A stretch of 64,000 bases of DNA from Flavobacterium soli DSM 19725. GTDB lineage: Bacteria; Bacteroidota; Bacteroidia; Flavobacteriales; Flavobacteriaceae. Made by a program: the position numbers and the translations under genes. This document shows, in pieces, positions 33,484-42,176 of this stretch. Under the pieces are notes generated by a model, which did not search any database, had not been told where the DNA came from, and saw only the letters and a list, made by a program, of their open reading frames with translations. The DNA lies in the NCBI RefSeq assembly GCF_000422705.1, contig NZ_AUGO01000002.1, forward strand, positions 457,125 through 521,124, read 5' to 3'. Each line of letters starts with the position of its first letter. Position 1 is the first letter of the stretch.

Positions 33484-35673
33484 ATGACAAAACTGTTCCT
33501 CATAACGCCACCTTTTACGCAGTTAAACACGCCCTATCCAGCAACGGCTTACATCAAAGGATTTTTGAACACAAAGAATATCGCTTCTACTCAAGCCGAT
33601 TTGGGAATCGAAGTCATCCTCAAGATTTTTTCAAAGCAAGGATTAACCGATATCTTCACTATTGTCAACCAGCAACCCGCTTCTGATAATCAAAATATCC
33701 TCCGAATCATTGCCCTTCAAGACCACTATATTGCAACAATCGATGCCGTAATTTTGTTTCTCCAAGGAAAGAATCCAACCTTGGCACTACCTATTTGTCA
33801 AGAAGATTTTCTACCCGAAGCTTCTCGTTTTGCTCAACTCGAAGAACTCGATTGGGCATTTGGAAGCATGGGAACTCAGGATAAAGCAAAACACCTCGCA
33901 ACTTTATATCTCGAAGATATTTCTGATTTAATCGTAGAATGTGTTGACGAAAACTTTGGTTTCAGCCGATATGCCGAACGACTAGGAAGATCTGCCAATT
34001 CCTTCGACGAATTATACGAAAGCCTTCAGCAAGAACATACTTATATAGACAAGATTCTTTTAGAAATTTTAAAGGAGAGAATCACCGAAGTGAATCCCAC
34101 TTTATTCCTAATTTCAGTTCCCTTTCCAGGTAATTTATACGCAGCTTTCCGATCGGCTCAATTTGTCAAACAACATTTTCCCCACATCAAAATCTCGATG
34201 GGTGGCGGTTTCCCGAATACGGAATTACGATCATTATCGGACAAAAGAGTTTTCGAATTCTTCGATTATATAACGCTCGACGATGGCGAAACTCCAATTG
34301 AAGAACTCATTTTAAACTTAGAAAATCCAAACTATAATTCTTTCAAGCGTACTTTTGTATTGCAAGATGGAGTAGTGGTGTATAAAAATAATTCGGCTAA
34401 ACCTGATTACAAACAATCACAAGTAGGAACTCCGGATTATTCCGATTTGCCTTTGGATCGTTACATTTCGGTTATCGAAATCGTAAATCCGATGCATCGA
34501 ATGTGGAGTGACGGACGATGGAACAAACTTACCATGGCTCATGGTTGTTATTGGGGAAAATGTACCTTCTGCGACATCTCACTCGATTACATCAAGATTT
34601 ATGAACCCGTAGCTGCCAGTTTGCTTTGTGATAGAATGGAAGGACTTATGCAACAAACCGGTCAAAATGGGTTTCATTTTGTTGACGAAGCCGCTCCACC
34701 CGCTTTGATGAGGTCTTTGGCGTTAGAGATTCTAAAGAGAAAGCTTGTCGTAACGTGGTGGACGAACATCCGTTTTGAGAAAAGCTTTTCGAAAGATTTA
34801 TGTGTTTTGCTAAAAGCTTCTGGTTGCATTGCCGTTTCGGGTGGATTAGAAGTAGCTTCCGATCGTTTGCTACAACTAATTGACAAAGGCGTTACTGTAG
34901 AACAAGTGGCAAAAGTAACTCGCAATTTCACCGAATCAGGGATTATGGTCCATGCCTATTTGATGTATGGCTATCCTACACAAACCATTCAGGAAACGAT
35001 TGACAGTCTAGAAATGGTACGTCAATTGTTCGAAGCAGGAGTTTTACAATCGGGTTTTTGGCATCAATTTGCCATGACGGCCCACAGTCCAGTAGGAATG
35101 TATCCAGAGAAATTTGGTGTGCTAAAGGAAACTGAAAGCATCGGAACCTTTGCCAATAATGACATCAACTATACCGATGCTACAGGGATCAACCATGATC
35201 AATTTAGTTTCGGACTCAAGAAATCGCTTTTCAATTTCATGCACGGGATCTGTTTTGATTATCCGCTTCAGGATTGGTTCGAGTTTAAAATTCCAAAGAC
35301 CAAGATTCCCGAAGACTTTATATATGAAGCTTTGCATCAAGAAGAGGATTTTAAAATAAAACCTACAGCAAAAATAGTGTGGCTTGGAGGAAAGCCTTTG
35401 GTCGAATACTTTACAAAATCTAAAAAAGGAAATTCGTGGGAAATGATGGGTTTGACCTTTCATGATAAAAAGGAAAGTTTTACCATTCAAACCAATAAAA
35501 ATGAAGGCGAATGGCTGGTAGATATGCTACAAAAAATATCGGTTTCTAACTCTAAAACGTATAGTTTTAATGAGCTAAAAACCGACTTTGAAATCCTATT
35601 GGAAGATTTTGAACTCTTTTGGTATTCAAAACCTGTTTATGTTTTAAGGGATTTTGGATTACTAGTCCTTTAG
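33484..35673 (+). CDS. B12-binding-type radical SAM protein
   Basis: A 729-residue radical SAM enzyme, substrate unknown. Start at ATG 33484 (MTKLFLITPPFTQLNTPYPATAYIKGFL) is favoured because it matches the N-terminal start of B12-binding-domain radical SAM proteins and a -7 box lies just upstream; a frame reaching 33400 would cross that box. Residues 1-300 contain the cobalamin-binding-like Rossmann part (HIKISMGGGFPNTELR, FDYITLDDGETPIEELI). The [4Fe-4S] cysteines are 355, 360 and 363 (CYWGKCTFC), spaced C-x4-C-x2-C rather than C-x3-C-x2-C. The AdoMet-fold part includes GGLEVASDRLL and AYLMYGYPTQT. The C-terminal 200 residues are not recognised. Convergent, by 1 bp, with the next gene. Confidence 0.87.
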   Translation: MTKLFLITPPFTQLNTPYPATAYIKGFLNTKNIASTQADLGIEVILKIFSKQGLTDIFTIVNQQPASDNQNILRIIALQDHYIATIDAVILFLQGKNPTLALPICQEDFLPEASRFAQLEELDWAFGSMGTQDKAKHLATLYLEDISDLIVECVDENFGFSRYAERLGRSANSFDELYESLQQEHTYIDKILLEILKERITEVNPTLFLISVPFPGNLYAAFRSAQFVKQHFPHIKISMGGGFPNTELRSLSDKRVFEFFDYITLDDGETPIEELILNLENPNYNSFKRTFVLQDGVVVYKNNSAKPDYKQSQVGTPDYSDLPLDRYISVIEIVNPMHRMWSDGRWNKLTMAHGCYWGKCTFCDISLDYIKIYEPVAASLLCDRMEGLMQQTGQNGFHFVDEAAPPALMRSLALEILKRKLVVTWWTNIRFEKSFSKDLCVLLKASGCIAVSGGLEVASDRLLQLIDKGVTVEQVAKVTRNFTESGIMVHAYLMYGYPTQTIQETIDSLEMVRQLFEAGVLQSGFWHQFAMTAHSPVGMYPEKFGVLKETESIGTFANNDINYTDATGINHDQFSFGLKKSLFNFMHGICFDYPLQDWFEFKIPKTKIPEDFIYEALHQEEDFKIKPTAKIVWLGGKPLVEYFTKSKKGNSWEMMGLTFHDKKESFTIQTNKNEGEWLVDMLQKISVSNSKTYSFNELKTDFEILLEDFELFWYSKPVYVLRDFGLLVL

Positions 35674-35674
35674 A

Positions 35675-36142
35675 TTATTCTGGAGTTTCTTCGACTTTTT
35701 CTTCGTCCTTTTTTCCTTTTTTCTTTTTCTTTTTCTTTTTTTTCTCAGTCTTGTTTTTTAATTCTTCAAATTTAGTCTTTTGTTCTTCATTGAGGATTTC
35801 TAAAATCTGAGATTCCATTTTTTTATTAGCTATTTTTAATTTCTCATACTTTGCTTCTTGAGGAATTTCTTGAGAAGTAATAGAAATTGAAGCGGTTTGA
35901 TAATCCTCAATTATATTTTTTAAAATGGCACTTTGAAATCCATCAAGGTTAAGTTCCTTTGTTAAGATGTCTATAGATGCTTGAACTTGATCAATTGGTT
36001 TTTGTTTTTTAGGATGAGGATTTTGACCTTGTCCGGACATTATTCTTCTGTCTAAGCCATTATTGTTGCCATATTGGGCATTGGAACTATTTGAAAGAAG
36101 CAATAAAAAAAGAATAAAAAAAGAGAATATCGTGGTTTTCAT
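35675..36142 (-). CDS. Secreted lysine-rich helical protein
   Basis: A 155-residue protein with signal peptide residues 1-22 (MKTTIFSFFILFLLLLSNSS, cleavage near NAQ). The mature part has a helical segment (IDQVQASIDILTKELNLDGFQSAILKNIIEDY) followed by KYEKLKIANKKMESQILEILNEEQKTKFEELK, reminiscent of Spy/CpxP-like periplasmic proteins. The end is nearly pure Lys (KTEKKKKKKKKKGKKDEEKVEE), coded by a long homopurine run that is prone to slippage. It ends one base before the radical SAM gene. Function unknown; a stress-chaperone role is inference from shape only. Confidence 0.75.
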   Translation of the reverse strand: MKTTIFSFFILFLLLLSNSSNAQYGNNNGLDRRIMSGQGQNPHPKKQKPIDQVQASIDILTKELNLDGFQSAILKNIIEDYQTASISITSQEIPQEAKYEKLKIANKKMESQILEILNEEQKTKFEELKNKTEKKKKKKKKKGKKDEEKVEETPE

Positions 36143-36166
36143 ATAATTTTATTTAATTAGATGATA

Positions 36167-36174
36167 CAAATTTA
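36167..36174 (-). promoter_or_regulatory. -7 box of the lysine-rich protein gene
   Basis: Reads TAAATTTG on the minus strand, 25 bp upstream of the ATG at 36142. Confidence 0.6.
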
Positions 36175-36205
36175 GGCTTTATAATTCTAAAACAAAAACA
36201 GTGCC

Positions 36206-36895
36206 TCAATCTTGGATGTTAAATCTAAATCCAATTCCATGCAGGTTTTCAATCGAAATATGTTGCTCAGTAGATAGAATCTTGCGTAATCTTGATATGA
36301 ATACATCCAGGCTTCGTCCCATGAAGTAATCGTCGTCTCCCCATAGTGAGGTGAGGATCTGTTCCCTTTTCAGGACAGTATTCTTGTTGTCCAAAAACAA
36401 TTTCAACAGTTCAGATTCTCTCTGGGTCAGGGTGATTTTCTCTTGGTCGAATGTGAGAAGATAATTTTGGGTGTCAAAGTTATATTTACCCACTCTATAA
36501 CTCACTTTTTCCGAAATGGCATTCTTTTGCGAACGCTTCAGGAAAATCTCGATCTTCAGGGCAAGTTCTTCGATGCTAAAGGGTTTCACCAGATAATCAT
36601 CGGCTCCAAGTTTCAACCCCTTGATCCTGTCTTCCTTTAAGGTTTTTGCCGAAAGGAAAATAATAGGCACATTATTATTAATTTTCCTGATGTCTGCTGC
36701 AATTTCAAAACCATCCTTTTTGGGCAGCATGATGTCCAAGATGCAAATATCGAATTTTTCCTTCTTGAATGCTTCCATACACAGGTTTCCATCCAGGCAA
36801 TGCACGACATCATAGCCGTTCTGTTCCAAATTATCTTTGGTCAGGAACGCCAATGTTTCATCATCTTCTGCATAGAGAATCTTATAGGAACTCAT
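36206..36895 (-). CDS. OmpR/PhoB-type response regulator
   Basis: A 229-residue DNA-binding response regulator. The receiver domain (1-120) has the acidic pair in YAEDDETLA, phospho-acceptor Asp54 in ICILDIMLPKKDG, and the conserved Lys in DDYLVKPFS. The C-terminal winged-helix trans_reg_C domain (about 130-229) shows LTLTQRESELLKLFLDNKNTVLKREQIL and SLDVFISRLRKIL. It overlaps the upstream histidine kinase frame by four bases (ATGA), so the pair is one operon. The target genes are unknown. The palindromes in the window are candidate binding sites but unproven. Confidence 0.95.
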   Translation of the reverse strand: MSSYKILYAEDDETLAFLTKDNLEQNGYDVVHCLDGNLCMEAFKKEKFDICILDIMLPKKDGFEIAADIRKINNNVPIIFLSAKTLKEDRIKGLKLGADDYLVKPFSIEELALKIEIFLKRSQKNAISEKVSYRVGKYNFDTQNYLLTFDQEKITLTQRESELLKLFLDNKNTVLKREQILTSLWGDDDYFMGRSLDVFISRLRKILSTEQHISIENLHGIGFRFNIQD

Positions 36896-38151
36896 GATTT
36901 TCGAGGTATTAATAGTGTTACTGTGATTCCGTTTTCGAGGTTGTTCTTTGCGTTAATTTTCCAATGATGCAAGGTGCAAATTTTCTTTACATAATACAAC
37001 CCCAGTCCAAAACCATTCACCTCGTTGCTCTTTGCACTCGGAATCCGGTAGAATTTATCAAAAATAAACGAAAGATTCTTTTTAGAAATCCCGATACCAT
37101 TATCCTTGAATTCCAGCTTTAGGTTTTTATTTTCTTCCGAAAGCGTAATTACAATTTTGGGTTGTTTTTCGCAGTATTTTATAGAATTGTCAATCAAGTT
37201 ATAGATGATGTTCGTGAAATGAAATTCATCGGCTTTGATGCTATAATCCTTCAAGTTATTTATTTCTACAACAGCATTTTCATATTTCAAGCGAATATTT
37301 TCGACCACATTGGCAATTGTTTGCTCCACCGAAACATCTGTCAGGTCAAGGTCCATAGGCGAATTATCCGATTTGGCTATGTTTAATATTTTTTCGATAT
37401 GATGGTTGAGCTTGTTACTTTGGTTGATGATGATATCCGTATATTTTTCCAACTTGTCATCGGTTTTAATCTTTTCCTGTCGGATGAGGTAGTTCGAGGC
37501 AATCAATATCGAAGACAATGGCGTTTTGAACTCATGGGTCATGTTGTTGATGAAATCCCGTTGCAGTTCTGAGTACTTTTTTTGTTGCAAAATGGTGAAA
37601 ATAGAATACACATAGATCAATAAAATAATAATCAAGGCAAACGAAAGCACAAACCAAAACTGTAGCGAACTAAGGATATAGCTCGTTTCCTTGGGAAACC
37701 GAACCGCAAAATAATAGACCAAGTTTTTATGCTTCGGGAAATAGACCGTAGCCTTGCTCTTGGTTTTATCCGATAGGGAAACAAAATTGCCATACACCAT
37801 CTCGTCGCTCTGGCAGTTATACATCGCATATTCAAAATCAGTCGTGATGCCCATCTTTTCAAACTCCGATTTCAGGTAGAATTCCAAGATTTCTGGTTCA
37901 AAATCATTCTCGACATTCACAATATAATAGTCGTTCGAGATCTTCTCGATTGGGTTTTTAGAAGGCAGCTCGTGGCTCGTTCCTAGATATAGGTTCTTCA
38001 CCACTTCTAGCAAGGCGATATGGGCACTTTGGCTAAACTTCTTTTCCTCGAGTGTGAATGCTTTTTTGGTCCAAAGCAATTGTGCAATCAAGATCCCAAT
38101 GATCGCCACAAGCCCCAAGAGTATTATAGTATTAAGCCGATTGAATTTCAA
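36892..38151 (-). CDS. Sensor histidine kinase
   Basis: A 419-residue membrane kinase. Membrane helix 1 is about residues 8-27, an extracytoplasmic sensor domain of about 135 residues follows, and helix 2 is about residues 162-187 (LQFWFVLSFALIIILLIYVY). The dimerisation/phosphoacceptor motif NNMTHEFKTPLSSIL carries His206. The catalytic domain has the N-box FTNIIYNLIDNSIKYCE, G1 LKLEFKDNGIGISKKNL and G2 FGLGLYYVKKI. No PAS or HAMP domain is evident. It phosphorylates the co-transcribed OmpR-type regulator. A TATTTTTG box lies upstream. The stimulus cannot be inferred. Confidence 0.95.
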   Translation of the reverse strand: MKFNRLNTIILLGLVAIIGILIAQLLWTKKAFTLEEKKFSQSAHIALLEVVKNLYLGTSHELPSKNPIEKISNDYYIVNVENDFEPEILEFYLKSEFEKMGITTDFEYAMYNCQSDEMVYGNFVSLSDKTKSKATVYFPKHKNLVYYFAVRFPKETSYILSSLQFWFVLSFALIIILLIYVYSIFTILQQKKYSELQRDFINNMTHEFKTPLSSILIASNYLIRQEKIKTDDKLEKYTDIIINQSNKLNHHIEKILNIAKSDNSPMDLDLTDVSVEQTIANVVENIRLKYENAVVEINNLKDYSIKADEFHFTNIIYNLIDNSIKYCEKQPKIVITLSEENKNLKLEFKDNGIGISKKNLSFIFDKFYRIPSAKSNEVNGFGLGLYYVKKICTLHHWKINAKNNLENGITVTLLIPRKS

Positions 38152-38181
38152 GATAGTATTTTTTTAGAATGTAATATTAAT

Positions 38182-38189
38182 CAAAAATA
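38182..38189 (-). promoter_or_regulatory. -7 box of the histidine kinase operon
   Basis: Reads TATTTTTG on the minus strand, 31 bp upstream of the kinase ATG at 38151. Confidence 0.58.
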
Positions 38190-38315
38190 AGCTATGATTT
38201 TTGCATTAACAACTAGTTAACAACGTTAATGAGGTTTGTCTCAACTAAAAAAAAAGAAATAAGGGACTATTTGCAAATACGTTTTTTCTTATATTTATCC
38301 CTAAATACTTTTTGA

Positions 38316-38807
38316 ATGAAAATAAAGTTTAGAATCCTATTGCTATTGTTCATGTTTATTTTGGCATCTTGTTCGGGTAATGATGATAATGAATCGGCTA
38401 TTTGCATACCCACTAGTATGTCAATGATCATCAACGGAGAACCAGTAGAATATAATGTATCTGGTACAGGAATAGATTGGGACTGGTCACGTCAAAAACA
38501 TATATTAGATCAAAGTTTTTATTATAGTAGTAGTTCGTTAGGGGAATCAACTATTTCCTATTCAGTTCCCCATAAATTGAAAGGAAAAAATGTCTTCGAA
38601 ACATTTGTATTTAGGACCTATCTCAATGGATCTTATATTGAAATAAATTTGCTAAATGAGGATTTTGAAAGTGAAGTAATTACCAATAGTAACACCTGCC
38701 TTTATGCAGTTTTTTCAGGGAAATTCACACTTAATAATCAGGAAATAATTATTACCGAAGGAAAAGCTAGTTTCATATTCGAAAACCCAATCCAGATTAG
38801 CTTTTAA
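38316..38807 (+). CDS. Hypothetical lipoprotein
   Basis: A 163-residue predicted lipoprotein. The signal peptide MKIKFRILLLLFMFILASC ends in a lipobox with Cys19. The mature part begins SGNDDNES, an acidic linker that in Bacteroidota may act as a surface-export signal for lipoproteins, and is then beta-rich (SMSMIINGEPVEYNV, KGKNVFETFVFRTYL, GSYIEINLLNEDF). Two Cys residues may pair. No family recognised. It is oriented divergently from the histidine kinase operon. The following 143-bp gap (38808-38950) holds nothing recognisable. Confidence 0.78.
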   Translation: MKIKFRILLLLFMFILASCSGNDDNESAICIPTSMSMIINGEPVEYNVSGTGIDWDWSRQKHILDQSFYYSSSSLGESTISYSVPHKLKGKNVFETFVFRTYLNGSYIEINLLNEDFESEVITNSNTCLYAVFSGKFTLNNQEIIITEGKASFIFENPIQISF

Positions 38808-38950
38808 TTGGTATTATGTACCTGCGATATCGACAAGCTTGAATTTTTTGGGATGAGTAATACATTAGTTACAAAAATATTTTTTTTCAGATACAACCTT
38901 TTTATCCTACAACTCGTCTATTAACAAAATAACATAAAAGACTAAATACA

Positions 38951-40465
38951 ATGAACAAAGCACTACTAGTCGTATCCATTCTCCTATTTCAAATTATTGG
39001 GTTCTCTCAAAACACTACTGGAAAAATTCTTGATGCCACAACGGGCGAGAGCATCCCATATGCCAATATTTCTATTTCGGGTGCTGAAAACCTGATTACC
39101 AATGAGGAAGGTGTTTTCACCCTATCCGACAAACACAATGATAACATTCAATTTGCAGTTTCCTATTTGGGCTATGTGAGCCAGCAATTGTCGATTGGCG
39201 AATTGAAAAAGCAGCAAAACACGATCAAGCTACAGCCTGGAGTTTTTGAATTGAGCGATGTGGATGTTTCGAAGGTGAAGATGGATGCCAATAGCATCAT
39301 GGCGGAGGTGAAAAAGAATCTGAAAAAGAATTATGGCAATGATAACAAGACGTTAAAGACGACATTGTTCATGCGTGAATTAAGTACTTTTAAACCAAAG
39401 AAATTGGATATCGAGATCACAAAGTCGACAGGATTTACCAAGAGTAAATTAAAAGAAGCTAATGACGATGTGACTAAATTTACGTCGAGATTGGTGTCTA
39501 ATCCGCCACTGGAATTCACGGATATGCTCTGCAAGTACTATACTGGAAAAATTGATGGAAAGGAAAAGCCGGTTTTTATGACCAAGCTGGATGTCGTGAA
39601 AGCTACGAAACTAAAAGATGAAACCCGCTCGGTTGCGATTGAAGATATGGAGAAACTGGCGGCTAATATTTTCCTGAAACACCTAGATACTACAAAATAT
39701 TATAGGTTTAAAAGTGGATGGATAGGCTCTAGGGATACAATTTCTTTTAGAAAAGATTTTAATAAGAAGAAAAAGAAAAAGGAAAAAACAAGCGAATTGG
39801 ATGTTGCCAAGAATGATATCAGCGGTTTTTTGGCTGGAATCAATGTTTTGAATGGCAAGAAGATGGAGTTTATAAACAATACTGAAATCTATGAGTATTC
39901 GTATGAAGGAGCTATGTATTCTAACAAGAATGAATTTGTATATGTGATCAATTTCAAGCCTAGAAAGAGCAAGGCCAACTACACGGGCAAGCTTTATGTG
40001 TCTGAAGCTGATTTTGCCGTGGTTCGTGCCGAATATAATTTGGCAAAAGGGAAAACCTTGGGAGGTATCAATCTAAAATTGTTGTTAGGTGTAAAAGCTT
40101 CCGAAAATTTGGGTCGCGGAACGGTAACTTACAAGCAGAATAAGGACGGTATCTATTTTGTACAATATGCCTCGGTAGAAACAGGTCAATACATCTACCT
40201 AAACCGACCTTTGAAATTCATAGAATTGACAGATGAGGACAAGGATGTTGTGGCGTTGGACTTGAAAGTAGAGGGCAACTCCTTTAATAAAGTTGAATTT
40301 TTGAATATTGCACAGGAGGAAATCGCTTCGGGAGAGCTAGAAAAAATGAAGGAAGAGGATTTTAATTTCACGCGTTTGAAGCGTTATGATCCAAAAATCT
40401 GGAAGGATTATACTGCGATTGAGCCTTTGGAGGAGATGAAGCAATTTAAGGTGGTGGAAGAGTAG
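38951..40465 (+). CDS. CarboxypepD_reg-like outer membrane-associated protein
   Basis: A 504-residue exported protein. The signal peptide is residues 1-20 (ending GFSQ). Residues 20-100 are a carboxypeptidase-regulatory-like domain: TTGKILDATTGESIPYANISI, ITNEEGVFTLSDK, QFAVSYLGYVSQQLSI, as seen at the start of TonB-dependent transporters and related envelope proteins. No TonB-receptor barrel follows; the remaining 400 residues are mixed and Lys-rich, with KSKANYTGKLYVSEADFAVVRAEYNL resembling DUF5686-type proteins. Probably a periplasmic or outer-membrane protein of unknown role. A terminator follows. Confidence 0.82.
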   Translation: MNKALLVVSILLFQIIGFSQNTTGKILDATTGESIPYANISISGAENLITNEEGVFTLSDKHNDNIQFAVSYLGYVSQQLSIGELKKQQNTIKLQPGVFELSDVDVSKVKMDANSIMAEVKKNLKKNYGNDNKTLKTTLFMRELSTFKPKKLDIEITKSTGFTKSKLKEANDDVTKFTSRLVSNPPLEFTDMLCKYYTGKIDGKEKPVFMTKLDVVKATKLKDETRSVAIEDMEKLAANIFLKHLDTTKYYRFKSGWIGSRDTISFRKDFNKKKKKKEKTSELDVAKNDISGFLAGINVLNGKKMEFINNTEIYEYSYEGAMYSNKNEFVYVINFKPRKSKANYTGKLYVSEADFAVVRAEYNLAKGKTLGGINLKLLLGVKASENLGRGTVTYKQNKDGIYFVQYASVETGQYIYLNRPLKFIELTDEDKDVVALDLKVEGNSFNKVEFLNIAQEEIASGELEKMKEEDFNFTRLKRYDPKIWKDYTAIEPLEEMKQFKVVEE

Positions 40466-40557
40466 GATTTTAAAATATTTAATTCTAAAATAGATTTAAG
40501 ACATTAAGAGTCATTAAGTTTTATGCTTACTTAATTAATCTTAATGGTTTTACAAAA

Positions 40558-40585
40558 AAAAAGAGCTTCAAACGAAGCTCTTTTT
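40558..40585. terminator. Bidirectional terminator
   Basis: Stem AAAAAGAGCTTC/GAAGCTCTTTTT with loop AAAC, between the CarboxypepD_reg gene (+) and rimO (-). Confidence 0.93.
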
Positions 40586-40594
40586 AATTTATGA

Positions 40595-41914
40595 TTATGC
40601 TACAACAGCTTCCCCATAAAGGTCAAACTCGGTAGCTTCTATAATTTTAATATCAACAAATTCACCTGTTTTTAGGTATTGTTTTGAAGCATCAATCAAC
40701 ACTTCATTGTCTACATCCGGACTGTCAAATTCGGTTCTTCCAACGAAATGACCACCTTCTTTTCTGTCAATGATACATCTAAAAACTTTACCCACTTTTT
40801 CCTGATTCAAATCCCAAGAAATCTGTGATTGCAATTCCATTATTTCGTTGGCACGAGCCTGTTTTACTTCGGCTGGAACATCATCTTCTAGCAAATAAGC
40901 ATGCGTGTTTTCTTCGTGAGAATAGGCAAAACAACCCATCCTGTCAAACTTCATTTCCTGAACCCAATCTTTCAAAATGCTGAAGTCTTCCTGAGTTTCG
41001 CCAGGATAACCAACGATCAAAGTCGTTCTGATGGCAATTCCCGGAACAGCTTCTCGGAACTCTTTCAGCAATTTCGTAGTCTTCTCCTGAGTAGTTCCAC
41101 GACGCATCGATTTCAAGATGTTATCCGAAATATGCTGCAACGGAATATCGATATAATTGCAAATCTTTGGTTCACGCTTCATGATCTCCAAAACATCCAT
41201 CGGGAAACCAGATGGAAAGGCATAATGCAAACGGATCCACTCGATGCCTTCTACTTTTACTAAAGCCTCAAGCAATTCGCCAAGATTACGTTTTTTGTAT
41301 AAATCCAAACCATAATAGGTCAAATCTTGGGCAATCAAAATCAATTCCTTCACGCCATCTCTCGCCAAGCCTTCGGCTTCCTTAACCAATTTTTCAATAG
41401 GTTGCGAAACGTGTTTTCCTCTCATCAGCGGAATCGCACAAAAACTGCATGGTCGGTCACAACCTTCGGCAATTTTCAAGTAAGCATAGTTTTTTGGAGT
41501 TGTCGTCAAACGTTCGCCTAACAATTCATGCTTATAATCAGCACCCAAAGCTTTCAATAAGCCAGGAAGCTCTGTAGTTCCAAAATATTGGTCCACATTC
41601 GGGATTTCTTTTTCCAAATCTGGACGGTAACGTTCAGACAAGCATCCGGTTACAAAAACCTTATCTACCAAACCACGTTCTTTCTTGTCGGCATATTCCA
41701 AAATCATATTTACCGATTCTGCCTTAGCGTTGTCAATAAAACCGCAAGTATTGATTACGATAATGTTGCCTTCTCTTTCCGCAGGAGCTTCATGTTCAAC
41801 GTCTTTTCCGCTAGCACGAAGTTGTCCCATCAGCACTTCGCTGTCATACACATTTTTCGAGCAGCCTAAAGTAATAACGTTGATTTTGTTCTTTTTTAAC
41901 GATTTGGTTCTCAT
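40595..41914 (-). CDS. rimO: Ribosomal protein S12 methylthiotransferase RimO
   Basis: Radical SAM enzyme that adds a methylthio group to an Asp of ribosomal protein S12. The 439-residue length is normal. The N-terminal UPF0004 domain starts NKINVITLGCSKNVYDSEVLMGQL and later has VINTCGFIDNAKAES and GCLSERY, supplying the cysteines of the auxiliary cluster. The radical SAM cluster motif is AEGCDRPCSFCAIPLMRGKHVS. The C-terminal TRAM domain covers about residues 375-439. The NVYDSE string separates RimO from the related MiaB. A TAATTTTG box precedes the start. Confidence 0.96.
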   Translation of the reverse strand: MRTKSLKKNKINVITLGCSKNVYDSEVLMGQLRASGKDVEHEAPAEREGNIIVINTCGFIDNAKAESVNMILEYADKKERGLVDKVFVTGCLSERYRPDLEKEIPNVDQYFGTTELPGLLKALGADYKHELLGERLTTTPKNYAYLKIAEGCDRPCSFCAIPLMRGKHVSQPIEKLVKEAEGLARDGVKELILIAQDLTYYGLDLYKKRNLGELLEALVKVEGIEWIRLHYAFPSGFPMDVLEIMKREPKICNYIDIPLQHISDNILKSMRRGTTQEKTTKLLKEFREAVPGIAIRTTLIVGYPGETQEDFSILKDWVQEMKFDRMGCFAYSHEENTHAYLLEDDVPAEVKQARANEIMELQSQISWDLNQEKVGKVFRCIIDRKEGGHFVGRTEFDSPDVDNEVLIDASKQYLKTGEFVDIKIIEATEFDLYGEAVVA

Positions 41915-41945
41915 AGTAGTAAGGTCTAAATATTTTTAGAGCGTG

Positions 41946-41953
41946 CAAAATTA
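41946..41953 (-). promoter_or_regulatory. -7 box of rimO
   Basis: Reads TAATTTTG on the minus strand, 32 bp upstream of the rimO ATG. Confidence 0.6.
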
Positions 41954-42005
41954 CGCTTTTATTTTTTAGGAGCGGAATCATTTGGGAATTTTTATAATCG
42001 CTTGG

Positions 42006-42078
42006 TCCCGCTTTCCAGTACAATCTTTTTCCTCGCTAAAGAAGCGAGAAAAAAGATTTCCCTTTCAATCGGGGCTAG
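42006..42078. repeat. Dispersed hairpin element, copy C
   Basis: Arms TCCCGCTTTCCAGTACAATC and GATTTCCCTTTCAATCGGGG, ending GCTAG. The inner stem CTTTTTCCTCGC/GCGAGAAAAAAG closes on TAAAGAA. It lies between rimO and the outer membrane protein gene. Confidence 0.93.
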
Positions 42079-42176
42079 AGGCAATCGTAATTTCTTTAAA
42101 TAATCACAAAAAAATCCATTCGATTTTGCGAATGGATTTGCTATTTTCAATACTCCGATATTCCGAAGAGCTGTTT

